Below, one piece after another: positions 8,781 through 18,523 of a stretch of 64,000 bases of DNA. A model generated the notes under the pieces. The model worked only from the letters and a program-made list of their open reading frames with translations, was not told the origin of the DNA and did not search any database. The stretch spans positions 491,455-555,454 of the forward strand of contig JAIYCT010000003.1 in the NCBI GenBank assembly GCA_027487865.1. Reading direction: 5' to 3'. The DNA comes from Microbacteriaceae bacterium (lineage in GTDB: Bacteria; Actinomycetota; Actinomycetes; Actinomycetales; Microbacteriaceae). The translations under genes and the position numbers were made by a program. Positions within the stretch are counted from its first letter, which is position 1; each line of letters opens with the position of its first letter.

Positions 8781-9263
8781 GTGAATTCTGTTGCGATCTA
8801 CCCGGGGTCTTTTGATCCGGTAACTCTTGGGCACCAATCGGTGATCGAAAGAGGCGCTGAAGTCTTCTCAAAACTTCACGTGGTGATTGTTCACAACCCA
8901 AACAAGACTCCGCTGTTCTCAATTGCAGAGCGCATCGAAATGGTGAAGCTGAGCACCCAGCACCTTGGAAATGTTGAAGTCTCGGCTTTGGAGTCGGGCT
9001 TACTGGTTGAACACGCAAAGTCCTTGGGAGCCAAGGTCATTCTCAAGGGATTTAGAACTGCGGGAGATATCGAGTACGAACTCCCAATGGCTCAGGTGAA
9101 TAGGGATTTGGCAAACTTGGAGACGGTGTTCATGGCGGCAGAGCCTAGCCATGGCTATGTTTCCTCTTCGCTAGTGAAAGAGGTTGCAAACCTTGGGGGA
9201 GATGTCTCCGGCTATCTAAGTGCAGATGTTGCCAAAAGGCTTATTGAAAGGTTGAGCAAGTGA
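8781..9263 (+). CDS. coaD: Pantetheine-phosphate adenylyltransferase
   Basis: 160 residues, the normal CoaD length. The nucleotidyltransferase signature GSFDPVTLGHQSVIERG lies at about 9-25 and KGFRTAGDIEYELPMAQVNR at about 87-106. It transfers AMP from ATP to 4'-phosphopantetheine, the penultimate step of CoA synthesis. GTG 8781 is chosen because upstream in-frame sequence is recG coding DNA and this start gives the family N-terminus. Its TGA overlaps the next gene's GTG by four bases. Confidence 0.95.
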   Translation: MNSVAIYPGSFDPVTLGHQSVIERGAEVFSKLHVVIVHNPNKTPLFSIAERIEMVKLSTQHLGNVEVSALESGLLVEHAKSLGAKVILKGFRTAGDIEYELPMAQVNRDLANLETVFMAAEPSHGYVSSSLVKEVANLGGDVSGYLSADVAKRLIERLSK

Positions 9264-9766
9264 GTTTTCTAGTTCCAGTTCACGATCTCATGAAGCGTCC
9301 TGGTTTGATGCGTGAGTTAGAGCTCGATATCCCATTGGCTGAGCCAATCGGAACCGAGGTTGTGGCTATTCCTGCAGGGGCGGACGTTGAGCTTGAATTG
9401 CGCCTTGAGTCAGTCCACGAAGGCATTTTGGCAACCGGTGAGATCTTCGCTGAGGCAAAAACCATGTGTTCAAGGTGTCTAGAAGACATGAATCTGAAGA
9501 TTCAGGTGGATTTTCAGGAGCTTTTCGCCTATTCTTACTCCTCGGATGACGAGCTGCTTGTTACCAATGAACACATTGATTTAGAGCAGGTAGTCATAGA
9601 TTCAGTAGTTTTGAGTCTTCCTTTCCAACCCGTATGCAACAAGGATTGCCTTGGCTTGTGTGTGGAATGTGGATTTAGGTTGAGCGAAGAGCCTGAACAC
9701 AAGCATGAGAATGTGGTTGACCCCAGATTCGAAGCCCTAAAAGACTTACTTAGCAAGGAAGAGTAG
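9260..9766 (+). CDS. YceD/DUF177 family protein
   Basis: 168 residues. The DUF177 pattern is clear: CSRCLEDM in the middle, then a second Cys cluster [13 protein letters not shown] (about 129-141) which probably binds zinc. In bacteria this family sits almost always upstream of rpmF and is needed for 23S rRNA/50S homeostasis in some organisms; the molecular role is not firmly known. GTG 9260 overlaps coaD by four bases and rpmF follows two bases after its stop, so coaD-DUF177-rpmF-rnc-mutM form one operon. Confidence 0.92.
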   Translation: MSFLVPVHDLMKRPGLMRELELDIPLAEPIGTEVVAIPAGADVELELRLESVHEGILATGEIFAEAKTMCSRCLEDMNLKIQVDFQELFAYSYSSDDELLVTNEHIDLEQVVIDSVVLSLPFQPVCNKDCLGLCVECGFRLSEEPEHKHENVVDPRFEALKDLLSKEE

Positions 9767-9768
9767 CC

Positions 9769-9972
9769 ATGCCAGTACCAAAGAGACGCAAGTCACGTGC
9801 TAACACCCACGCACGTCGTTCAATGTGGAAGGCTGCGCCAGTAACCCTGGTCAAGACCATCGAGAACGGCAAGACCGTTTACAGCCTGCCTCACCGCGCC
9901 AAGGTCGTAACCGACTCTGTCGGCACTGAGCTCTACATGGAGTACAAGGGCCGCAAGGTAGCAGACGCCTAA
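9769..9972 (+). CDS. rpmF: 50S ribosomal protein L32
   Basis: 67 residues beginning [18 protein letters not shown], the canonical L32 N-terminus. The zinc-binding cysteines of C+ L32 are absent, so this is the Cys-free form. Codon use is strongly biased, as expected for a ribosomal protein. ATG 9769 follows GGAAGAGTAG, which supplies the ribosome site from the end of the DUF177 gene. Confidence 0.97.
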   Translation: MPVPKRRKSRANTHARRSMWKAAPVTLVKTIENGKTVYSLPHRAKVVTDSVGTELYMEYKGRKVADA

Positions 9973-9974
9973 TA

Positions 9975-10649
9975 ATGGCGTTGAGCGAGCTGCAGTCGCG
10001 GCTCGGGGGCAACATCTCACCCGAGCTTCTGCAACTAGCCCTGACCCACTCTTCTTACGCCTATGAAAAAGGCGGAGAAAACAACGAACGGCTCGAGTTT
10101 CTCGGGGATTCAATCCTCGGATACTTGGTAGCCGTTCAAGTTTTTAAGGACCACACCCCACTAAACGAGGGCGAACTCACCAAACTAAAAAACGGTGTAG
10201 TTTCCGCTCAGGCGCTGGCAACCGCAGCTAACCGCATCGGACTTGGCGAATTCTTGCTTCTTGGCAAAGGTGAAGAGCAAACCGGCGGCCGCACCAAGGT
10301 AAACGTCCTCGCCGACGCTTTCGAGGCAATTCTCGGGGCAGCCTTCCTCTCATTCGGCATGGATTCAGCTGCCGCAATCGTTGAGAAGCACATCGTCCCG
10401 CTGCTAGATGACCCAGACGCCATTCGCGAGGCCTCAGACCCAAAGACATCTCTGCTCGAAAAGCTACAGAAACTCAAGCTTGGACCTTCTCGCTATGAGA
10501 TCACAGGTTCCGGTCCAGAGCACGAGATGATCTACACCGCAACCTGCTTCTCGGGAGATAGAGAACTAGCTTCAGGCGATGGCACCACTAAGCGCGGTGC
10601 TGAGACTCAGGCTGCTATCGCAGCATTGAGATTGTTGGCGGAGAAGTAG
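9975..10649 (+). CDS. rnc: Ribonuclease III
   Basis: 224 residues. The RNase III signature NERLEFLGDSILGYLV (about 35-50) is followed by the second catalytic acidic site DAFEAILGAAFL, then a C-terminal double-stranded-RNA-binding domain (about 150-224, ending AAIAALRLLAEK). It cleaves structured rRNA precursors and mRNAs. ATG 9975 is two bases after the rpmF stop; its TAG overlaps the mutM GTG by one base. Confidence 0.96.
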   Translation: MALSELQSRLGGNISPELLQLALTHSSYAYEKGGENNERLEFLGDSILGYLVAVQVFKDHTPLNEGELTKLKNGVVSAQALATAANRIGLGEFLLLGKGEEQTGGRTKVNVLADAFEAILGAAFLSFGMDSAAAIVEKHIVPLLDDPDAIREASDPKTSLLEKLQKLKLGPSRYEITGSGPEHEMIYTATCFSGDRELASGDGTTKRGAETQAAIAALRLLAEK

Positions 10650-11545
10650 TGCCAGAACTTCCAGAAGTCGAGACTGTTCGCGCTGGTCTCGCTGAGCACC
10701 TGGTGCGAGCCACGGTTTCAAGCATTGAGATTTCAGACATGAGGTCCCTCAAGCGAAATGTTTCTGGTGTTCAGGGGTTTGTTGATGAACTAACTGGTTC
10801 CCGACTTGAATCGGTTGTCCGCCGAGGCAAGTTCCTATGGCTTCCAATTTCAAGTTCTCGCGCCCTGGTTGGACACCTTGGTATGAGTGGGCAGATTTTG
10901 GTTAGAACCCCAGACTTCGCTCCAGATCCACAGACCAGGGTGGTTATTCATATCCACACCGAGGACGGCGATCTACTGGAAATTAGGTTTGTCGATCAGC
11001 GCCTCTTTGGCGGCCTGATGATTGATGACCTTGTCCCAACCTCGGATGGACTCGCTGCGGGCTTCTCGCCCGAGGCAGAGGCTAGTGCGGTCATACCTTC
11101 AACCGTTGCTCACATCTCCAGAGACCTACTAGACCCCAACTTCAACGCCGCAGCTGTTGCAGAGAAGATGGCCAAAAAGAACTCCGGTATCAAAAGAGTT
11201 CTGCTCGATCAAAATCTCCTCAGCGGAATCGGCAATATCTATGCCGATGAGAGTCTTTGGCTAGCAAAACTTCACTATGACAAGCAGGCGTCCAGCATTT
11301 CGAAGAAGAAGCTCCTGGAGCTAATTGAGATTGCTGCCGAAGTTCTTCGCAAGGCGGTTGCCCAAGGCGGAACCTCGTTTGATGAGCAATACAAGAACGT
11401 CAATGGTGAGAGTGGTTACTTCTCACAGTCACTAAATGCCTACGGCATGACAGGTTTGCCATGCAAGCGCTGCGGAACTCCGATCAAGCGCGACGCCTGG
11501 GCTAACCGCGGTTCACACTTCTGCCCTAAATGCCAAAAGCGTTAG
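10649..11545 (+). CDS. mutM: Formamidopyrimidine-DNA glycosylase (Fpg/MutM)
   Basis: 298 residues. The N-terminal PELPEVETVR with catalytic Pro2, the helix-two-turn-helix region (LLSGIGNIYADESLW) and the C-terminal zinc finger CKRCGTPIKRD...FCPKCQ are all present. It removes 8-oxoguanine and other oxidised purines. GTG 10649 is fixed by the need for Pro at position 2 and overlaps the rnc stop by one base. The TAG stop forms the first half of a TAGGCT hexamer that may promote the next gene. Confidence 0.96.
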   Translation: MPELPEVETVRAGLAEHLVRATVSSIEISDMRSLKRNVSGVQGFVDELTGSRLESVVRRGKFLWLPISSSRALVGHLGMSGQILVRTPDFAPDPQTRVVIHIHTEDGDLLEIRFVDQRLFGGLMIDDLVPTSDGLAAGFSPEAEASAVIPSTVAHISRDLLDPNFNAAAVAEKMAKKNSGIKRVLLDQNLLSGIGNIYADESLWLAKLHYDKQASSISKKKLLELIEIAAEVLRKAVAQGGTSFDEQYKNVNGESGYFSQSLNAYGMTGLPCKRCGTPIKRDAWANRGSHFCPKCQKR

Positions 11546-11548
11546 GCT
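11543..11548 (+). promoter_or_regulatory. Candidate -10 (TAGGCT) overlapping the mutM stop
   Basis: TAGGCT starts on the mutM TAG. A transcription start near 11555 would put GGGGAG (11566-11571) in a short leader of the ATG at 11575, supporting that start over the TTG at 11560. Confidence 0.35.
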
Positions 11549-11574
11549 GAGAGAATTCTTTGACCGGGGAGAAA

Positions 11575-12696
11575 ATGCGCAAGAGAATCCTTGTCATCTG
11601 CATGTATGACAGCATTCACTCCGCCAGGTGGCTATCGCAGTTTCAAGACCAAGACATTGAATTTTTGCTTTTCCCATCTTCCCCGCATCGCAAAGTGCAC
11701 AAGAACCTAAAGGCTTTGGTTGCAGGCAATAGCAAAGCGAGTTACAAACTCTTCCCGCTGAGCAAGTTCTTCGGCCTGCCGCTTTGGATTGCAGACAAGT
11801 TCGTCGACAACTGGTTTAGGTCAACGCTTGTAAAAAGTGCGATCAGGTCGTTCAAGCCGCAGTTTGTGCACGCGATGGAATTGCAAAATGCTGGCTACAT
11901 CGCAGCCAAGGCATTGCCGTCAAAGTCCTCTGCAAAGTTGATTGCCACAAACTGGGGCAGCGATATCTTTTGGTTCCAGCAGTTCCCCAAGCACCGCGAC
12001 AAACTAAAGCACCTACTTTCGGTCGCTGACTACTACTCCTGTGAATGTAACCGTGATGTTGCTCTTGCTAAGAGCCTCGGGTTCCAAGGTCAGGTCATGC
12101 CTGTTATCCCTAATGCTGGAGGCTTCTCAAAAGAGCTTCTTAGCAAGCCAGTTCCGCTGCTCACCGATCGCAAGGTGATCGCCATAAAGGGTTACCACGG
12201 CTGGGTAGGACGGGCCAAAATCGCTCTCGAGGCTGTTGAGGCTATTGCAACTGAGCTAAAGGCTTATCTCCTGGTGGTTTACTCCGCGAATCGTGGAACT
12301 ATCACTCTCGCCAAGCAAATAGCCAAGCGCACGGGTTTGGATATCACGATTTTTGGCAAAGGGAAACTAACCCACAATCAGGTTCTTGAACTCTTTGCCA
12401 ATGCCAAGATTTACGTTGGATTGTCGCTCTCCGATGGCATCAGCACTTCGCTCCTGGAGTCAATGGCAATGGGTGCTATCCCGGTTCAGACCGCCACAGC
12501 ATGCTGCGATGAGTGGTTTACCGAATCTGGCGTGAAGGTGACAGAAATCACCGTAGAAGGCGTTCAAAAGGCAATTCTTGCCGGGCTAAAGCTTGCCGAA
12601 AACCAAACTCATTCAGATCGCAATCGCGAGATTATTCGAACCAAGGCAGATGCCGATGACGTGGCAAAGATTGCCCAGGGTTTCTACAACCTTTAG
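11575..12696 (+). CDS. Glycosyltransferase family 4-like protein
   Basis: About 373 residues, GT-B fold. Seen are an N-terminal half with NWGSDIFWFQQF, a donor-site segment VIAIKGYHGWVGRAK, and near the C-terminus LSDGISTSLLESMAMGAIPV, which fits the EX7E-type donor motif of GT4 enzymes. Substrate unknown; it may decorate a surface glycan or lipid. I prefer ATG 11575 with GGGGAG three bases upstream; TTG 11560 would add five residues. It is separate in style from the DNA-repair genes before it and converges with a small membrane-protein gene by a four-base stop overlap (TTAG). Confidence 0.75.
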   Translation: MRKRILVICMYDSIHSARWLSQFQDQDIEFLLFPSSPHRKVHKNLKALVAGNSKASYKLFPLSKFFGLPLWIADKFVDNWFRSTLVKSAIRSFKPQFVHAMELQNAGYIAAKALPSKSSAKLIATNWGSDIFWFQQFPKHRDKLKHLLSVADYYSCECNRDVALAKSLGFQGQVMPVIPNAGGFSKELLSKPVPLLTDRKVIAIKGYHGWVGRAKIALEAVEAIATELKAYLLVVYSANRGTITLAKQIAKRTGLDITIFGKGKLTHNQVLELFANAKIYVGLSLSDGISTSLLESMAMGAIPVQTATACCDEWFTESGVKVTEITVEGVQKAILAGLKLAENQTHSDRNREIIRTKADADDVAKIAQGFYNL

Positions 12697-13061
12697 ATCT
12701 TTTTGCTCCAGAGTGATCTAGAGAGCTTTGGCCAAATCACAACAATTGCCGAGAGCCCTATTGCTCCGTAGGACCAGATCAAACCCAGCTGATTTGCGGG
12801 GATCATCTTGTCATTGTGGATATCCAAGCCGGTCCAAAAGATTGTTGCGGCAAGGGCTGCAGCAAAGAAAATCGCGCCTAATTTCCCAGTAATCATTCTT
12901 GATTGCATTGCAAATGCCAACACCACGATGCCTGCTACAACTAAGCCAACCGGTGTGCCACTCACCTGAGTTTGGTGCGCAACCGTTCCAGCAACAGCAA
13001 CAAATATGCCGGCAACTGCCGACCCTAAAAGCCCGAGGGCTTTTTTAGGACTGGCTGGCAC
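12693..13061 (-). CDS. Small four-helix membrane protein, function unknown
   Basis: About 122 residues from GTG 13061 (VPASPKKALGLLG...). Four hydrophobic segments can be seen: LLGSAVAGIFVAVAGTVA, VGLVVAGIVVLAFAM, LGAIFFAAALAATIFW and IWSYGAIGLSAIVVIWP, with a basic C-terminal tail. I do not recognise a family with confidence; small proteins of this type follow typA in related Microbacteriaceae. An upstream ATG at 13109 would overlap typA by 65 bases and is less likely. The start overlaps the typA 3' end by 17 bases, so the two genes are probably co-transcribed. Confidence 0.65.
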   Translation of the reverse strand: MPASPKKALGLLGSAVAGIFVAVAGTVAHQTQVSGTPVGLVVAGIVVLAFAMQSRMITGKLGAIFFAAALAATIFWTGLDIHNDKMIPANQLGLIWSYGAIGLSAIVVIWPKLSRSLWSKKI

Positions 13062-14949
13062 GCTTGCGCGCCGATGCGTTACGAGCTCTGACGTTTGGAT
13101 CAAGCTCAAGCTTGCGAATGCGAGTTGCCTCTGGGGTTACCTCAACACACTCGTCTTCACGGGCAAACTCCAAGCACTCCTCAAGGGAGAGCTTCTTTGG
13201 AGGAGTCAGACCGACAAAGTTGTCGGCAGATGCAGCACGCATGTTGGTGAGCTGCTTCTCCTTGGTGATGTTGACATCCATGTCGTCGGCGCGAGAGTTC
13301 TCGCCAACCACCATGCCGCAGTAAACCTCGCTGGTTGGCTCAACAAAGAACGCACCGCGCTCCTGTAGGGCAATCATCGCGAATGGAGTTGCAACACCGG
13401 CACGGTCAGCAACCATCGAACCGTTCTGGCGGGTAGAGATATCTCCAGCCCAGGCTTCGTAGCCAGCAGATAGGGCGTTAGCAATACCTGCACCCTTGGT
13501 GGTGGTTAGGAATTCGGTTCTAAAACCAATTAGACCTCTGGATGGAACTCGGAATTCGATGCGAACCCAACCGGTGCCATTGTTGATCATGTTGGTCATG
13601 CGACCCTTGCGAGCAGCAAGCAACTGAGTGACTGGACCTAGGAACTCTTCTGGAGTGTCAATGGTCAGATCTTCGACCGGCTCGTGAACCTTGCCGTCAA
13701 CCTTGCGGGTAACAACCTGAGGCTTACCAACGGTTAGCTCGTAGCCTTCACGACGCATCTGCTCAACCAAGATCGCAAGAGCAAGCTCGCCACGACCCTG
13801 TACTTCCCAAGCGTCTGGACGCTCGGTAGGCAAAACCTTGATCGAGACGTTACCGATAAGTTCGCGGTCTAGGCGGTCTTTCACCAAACGTGCGGTGACT
13901 TTTGCGCCCTTTACGCGACCTGCCATAGGCGAGGTGTTGATACCAATGGTCATCGAGATAGCTGGGTCGTCAACTGTGATTAGCGGCAGTGGACGAATGT
14001 CGTTTGGGTCACAGAGCGATTCACCAATAGTGATCTCTTCGATACCGGCAACAGCCACGATGTCTCCAGGGCCAGCCTTTTCGATTGGGTAGCGATCAAG
14101 GGCCTTGGTTCCCAAAAGCTCGGTGATCTTTACGGTCTGGGTGGTGCCATCCTGGCGAACCCAAGCAACCTGCTGACCCTTTTTGATCTCACCGTTGTAG
14201 ATGCGAAGTAGTGCCAAACGGCCAAGGAATGGGGAAGCATCCAAGTTCGTGACGTGAGCCTGTAGTGGGACGCTCTCGTCGTAGCTAGGAGCCGGGATGT
14301 ACTTGAGAATTGCCTCAAATAGCGGCTCAAGGTTGTCGGTGTCAGGCATTTGACCATCGACAGGCTTGTTTAGTGATGCACGTCCTGCTCGACCGGATGC
14401 ATAGATAACCGGTAGGTCCAAGATCGCATCGACGTCTAGGTCTGGGACGGTGTCGTGTAGGTCAGAGGCAAGACCCAAAAGTAGGTCGTGGCTTTCTTCT
14501 ACGACCTCATCGATGCGAGCATCTGGGCGGTCGGTCTTGTTCACAAGCAAAATAACTGGCAGGCGAGCCTCAAGTGCCTTGCGCAATACAAAACGAGTCT
14601 GAGGCAGTGGGCCCTCGGATGCGTCAACCAAAAGCACAACGCCATCAACCATGGATAGACCACGCTCAACCTCGCCACCGAAGTCAGCGTGACCCGGGGT
14701 GTCAATTACGTTGATGACAATCTGCTGACCCTTGGCCGCAGGACCTGAGTAGGTGATTGCGGTGTTCTTGGCGAGGATGGTAATTCCCTTTTCGCGCTCA
14801 AGATCGCCCGAGTCCATGACTCGCTCATCCATCGAGGCGTGTGCTGAGAACGCACCAGTCTGCTTTAACATGGCGTCGACCAAGGTGGTCTTGCCGTGGT
14901 CTACGTGGGCGACAATGGCAACGTTTCGTAAGTTTTCGTTATGTTTCAC
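13045..14949 (-). CDS. typA: Ribosome-associated GTPase TypA/BipA
   Basis: 634 residues from GTG 14949. The translation-factor GTPase domain shows AHVDHGKTTLVDAM (G1), the DTPGHADFGGEVER G3 motif and NKTDRPDA (G4). The EF-G-like domains follow, and the TypA-specific C-terminal domain is recognisable in RGLIGFRTEFLT. It binds 70S ribosomes and helps 50S assembly and stress translation. The longer in-frame ATG at 15006 would add 19 atypical residues. Divergent from smc across a 118-base gap. Confidence 0.93.
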   Translation of the reverse strand: MKHNENLRNVAIVAHVDHGKTTLVDAMLKQTGAFSAHASMDERVMDSGDLEREKGITILAKNTAITYSGPAAKGQQIVINVIDTPGHADFGGEVERGLSMVDGVVLLVDASEGPLPQTRFVLRKALEARLPVILLVNKTDRPDARIDEVVEESHDLLLGLASDLHDTVPDLDVDAILDLPVIYASGRAGRASLNKPVDGQMPDTDNLEPLFEAILKYIPAPSYDESVPLQAHVTNLDASPFLGRLALLRIYNGEIKKGQQVAWVRQDGTTQTVKITELLGTKALDRYPIEKAGPGDIVAVAGIEEITIGESLCDPNDIRPLPLITVDDPAISMTIGINTSPMAGRVKGAKVTARLVKDRLDRELIGNVSIKVLPTERPDAWEVQGRGELALAILVEQMRREGYELTVGKPQVVTRKVDGKVHEPVEDLTIDTPEEFLGPVTQLLAARKGRMTNMINNGTGWVRIEFRVPSRGLIGFRTEFLTTTKGAGIANALSAGYEAWAGDISTRQNGSMVADRAGVATPFAMIALQERGAFFVEPTSEVYCGMVVGENSRADDMDVNITKEKQLTNMRAASADNFVGLTPPKKLSLEECLEFAREDECVEVTPEATRIRKLELDPNVRARNASARKRASQS

Positions 14950-15023
14950 AGGGATAATTCGTCTCTCAAAAGGGCAACTTTGCAATCTTACTTTGCCAAG
15001 GTGCACAGCGGGTTAACCGACTC

Positions 15024-15040
15024 AAGACTTCGGTAGTCTT
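15024..15040. promoter_or_regulatory. Inverted repeat in the typA-smc divergent region
   Basis: AAGACT and AGTCTT flank TCGGT, a perfect six-base inverted repeat. It overlaps TAGTCT (15034-15039), a possible -10 for smc, and lies 28 bases before the smc start. It could be an operator or a minor mRNA hairpin; there is no T-tract, so it is not a terminator. Confidence 0.35.
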
Positions 15041-15067
15041 GTAATTCATTGAAAGGGGTGACGACGC

Positions 15068-18000
15068 TTGTATCTGAAGAGCATCACCCTTAAGGGTTTT
15101 AAGTCTTTTGCCCAGCCAACGACTCTGAATCTAGAGCCTGGCATCACCTGCGTGGTTGGCCCAAACGGTTCCGGTAAGTCAAATGTGGTTGACGCACTTG
15201 CCTGGGTTATGGGTGAGCAGGGTGCCAAAACCCTGCGCGGTGGAAAGATGGAAGACGTCATCTTTGCCGGCACCGAAACTAAGGGTCCACTTGGCCGTGC
15301 CGAGGTTCAGCTCACAATAGATAACGCAGACGGTGCTCTACCAATTGAGTACTCCGAAGTAACCATCTCTCGCGTGCTGTTTAGAAATGGTGCGAGCGAA
15401 TACGCAATCAATGGCGAAACCTGCAGGCTTTTGGATGTTCAAGAACTACTAAGCGACTCAGGTTTGGGGCGCGAGATGCACGTAATCGTGGGTCAAGGTC
15501 AGCTCGACACAGTTTTGCGCGCCACTCCGATTGAACGCAGAGCGTTTATCGAAGAAGCAGCCGGTATTTTGAAATACCGCAGACGCAAAGAGAAGACCGA
15601 GCGCAAGTTAGAAGCGATGCAGGCAAACCTCACAAGGCTTTCGGACCTAACGGCAGAACTTCGCAGAAACTTAAAGCCACTTGGTCGCCAGGCAGAGGTT
15701 GCTCGAGCAGCCAAGGAAATCGGCGCAATCGCAAGAGCAGCCAGGTCCAAACTTTTGGCATTCCAGATCACTGCGCTAAAGAACCAGCTCGAAAGTGCTT
15801 CGAAGTCTGAGAGTGAAAGACGTGCGGAGTCTTCTTACGCACAGTCGCAGCTGACCGCCACCCGCACCGGAATCCAGGAACTAGAAACCCGATTGGTTTC
15901 CGGGGAACTAGATGCACTGCGTCAGCAACTGTTTGGATTTGAATCCCAGGAAACCAAGCTGCGCAACTTGCAAAACCTCGCGCAGCAGCGCATCGCACTT
16001 ATTGGTCGCCAGGAGTTCTCTTCTCGAGAGATTGAAGTTGCAGATCTCGGCAGCCAGCTAAAGCAAGCGGAAGCCGACCTTGATTCCTGAGAAGCCGAGA
16101 TAGCTAAAACCGCAGCTCTCTTGGCTGAGAGGGAAGCAGAGAGACTTGGGGCAGCCGCTAACCTGGCCGCTTTCGAGGCCGATGCACTTCGCCAGCGCAG
16201 CCTGGTTGAGAATCAAGAACGCGAGCGCTCCGTGCTGGCAAACCAAGTTTCAGTTCTGAACTCCAAGGCCGAAGGCTTTGCCGGTCAAATGCATAATCTT
16301 GAGATTTCGCTCAAAGACGCAGTCGCAAAGATCGCCCAGCTTTCTTTGGAGCAGGAACAAATCCAACCGACCGCCACCAGCACCTCGGACGAGGAACTTC
16401 GAGTTGCCTACGAGAAGTCTCAGGTTGCGGAAAGTGCTCAGCGCACAAAGTTAGACCAAGCCCGCGAAGCCCTTCACTCCGCCGAGCGTGAGCGCGATGC
16501 CGTGGCTGCCAAGCATGCCGCTCTTGGCATGACGCTTGAGCAAAAGGACGGGTCCTCTGAAGTTAGAAATGCTCAGCTTGCCGGTATCAAGGGGCTTCTT
16601 GCAGAATCGGTAAGCATTGAAAAGGGTTACGAGGTTGCCGTTGCGGTAGCGCTTGGAACCTTGGCTGATGCGATCGTTGCAACCAGCAAAGAGCAGGCAA
16701 TTGCGGCGCTGCGCTATCTCAAATCTGAGGGCTTAGGTCGTGCCGAGTTCTTGGTTGCCGAGGGCGCAAAGATCCAGGCCAAAAAGCGCGAGGTTGCCTC
16801 TTTGGTTGCAGCCGACTCCGTTGTTACCGCGCCTCAGGCTGTGCTTGATGTCCTGAGTGGTTTCTACTTCGCGCAGGATTTAGATCAGGCCGCCAGGGCT
16901 TTGGATTCCAAAGAGCTGACCGGTGCAAACATCATCACCGTCGATGGTGATTGGGTCTCCAGGTCTTTGATCCGCGGTGGCGGATCCAAGCAGCCTTCGA
17001 AGCTTGAGCTTCGAGCCGAGCAAGAATCGGCAGCAAAGCGCCTCAGTGAACTGGCAAGCAGCATTGAGAAACTGACCAAAGATCTCGAGGGGCAAAAGAC
17101 TGCTATAACCGACGCTGAAGCCAAGGTTCGAGAGAGCCTGAGTTTGCTCCAGCAGCACGATGCCGAACTTGCGGCTAGAGCTGAGCGTGTTGGTCGCATC
17201 ATCGCTCAGGTCGACAGTGCGAAGAATGAAAAGCTTCGAATTGAGCGTGAGCTAGAAACCCTTGCAGAGGCTGAGACCAATGCCAAGCAAGAGGCAGCTG
17301 CCGCCGATGCAAGGCTCAAAACCATGCCGGAAGCCCAGACCGCGGAGAGTAACGACTCTCAGCGCACAGAGATGGTTGCGCTATTAGAGGCAACCCGTCA
17401 GGCAGAGCTAGATATTCGAATCAATGTCGGAACCTTCTCGGAGCGACGCATTGCAGCCAGCAAATCGGTTGCAATTCTTAGGGGCAGGCTTTCGGAGGCG
17501 ACCGCAGCTCAAGAGCGTGAGAAGAAAGCCACCGAAGAGAAGATTGCTCAGCTTGGTCAGGCGGAACAAGCTCTGGCAGTTATTCCTGCGGCACTTGATG
17601 TTGCAAACCGATTGGCTAACCAGGTTCGCTCGCAGGTTCGAGAGCTGGAAGCCCAGCGGATTCAGCGCACCGAACGCTTGACTCAGCTTCGAGCACAGGC
17701 TGCCACCTTGGAGACTCGTTACAACGAACTAAACCAGGGCGTGCACGAAGTGGAGATGCAAACGTATGAGCTTCGTCTAAACCTGGCCAACCTTACTGAG
17801 CGCGTATCAACTGAACTTCATATTGATGTCGAGACCCTGGTCCAAGAAACCGAACTGGGAATTCAAACTCGCGAGGAGCTCGAGAAGGATGTTCGCCTGG
17901 CGGATCAGAAGCTCTCGCAGCTCGGCGCATTTAACCCGCTGGCGCTCGAAGAGTTTGCCGCTTTGGAAGAGCGTCACAAATACATGAGCGAGCAGCTCGA

Positions 18001-18523
18001 GGATCTTGCCCGCGCACGTGCCGACCTAATGGGAATCATCAAGGATCTGGATCAGAAGATGCGGACCATCTTCGCCAGTGCTTTTGAAGACACCAAACGC
18101 GAGTTCGAGAAAGTCTTCCCAGTGCTATTCCCTGGTGGAACCGGCTCTATCTCGCTCACTGAACCGGATGACCTTATGGCCACCGGAATTGAGGTTGCGG
18201 TTCGCCCGGTTGGCAAGCGGATCGAGCGAATGTCACTGCTTTCTGGTGGTGAGCGATCACTCGCTGCAGTTGCGCTGCTAATCGCAATCTTTAAGGCAAG
18301 ACCTAGCCCCTTCTATGTATTGGACGAGGTAGAGGCTGCGCTGGATGATGCCAATCTTGGGCGACTGCTTGACGTTATTGAGTCACTTCGAAAGTCCTCA
18401 CAGCTGATTATCGTGACCCACCAAAAGCGCACCATGGAGATTGCAGATGCGCTCTATGGTGTTTCTATGCGTCAAGACGGCATGAGCGCTGTGGTTGGCC
18501 AAAAGCTTGAGAAGGTCCGCTGA
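15068..18523 (+). pseudogene. smc: Chromosome segregation ATPase SMC, interrupted by an in-frame TGA
   Basis: The open frame would encode 1151 residues, normal SMC length, but TGA at 16088-16090 (codon 341) stops it. The first part (15068-16087, 340 residues) has the N-terminal ATPase half with Walker [10 protein letters not shown] and the beginning of the first coiled coil. The second part (readable from TTG 16121 to 18523, 800 residues) has the rest of that arm, the hinge (about AGIKGLLAESVSIEKGYEVAVAVALG), the return coiled coil and the C-terminal half with LLSGGERSL signature and FYVLDEVEAALDD Walker B. Both parts are in the same frame with no indel. Start TTG 15068 has AAAGGGG ten bases upstream. 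A C-to-T change of CGA (Arg) would explain it, as would a sequencing error. Functional only if read through or if the two parts assemble. Confidence 0.9.
16088..16090 (+). other. In-frame TGA within smc
   Basis: Reading GAT TCC TGA GAA GCC GAG, the residues on both sides (QAEADLDS and EAEIAKTAALLAERE) continue a heptad-like coiled coil. TGA is used as a normal stop by other genes here (coaD, rimM, lepB), so it is not reassigned. Confidence 0.9.

Noticed and set aside
16088..16090. TGA read as tryptophan or selenocysteine in smc
   Set aside because: Other genes here end with TGA (coaD, rimM, lepB, potA), so TGA is not reassigned. No SECIS-like hairpin directly downstream is evident and a coiled coil is an unlikely place for either residue.
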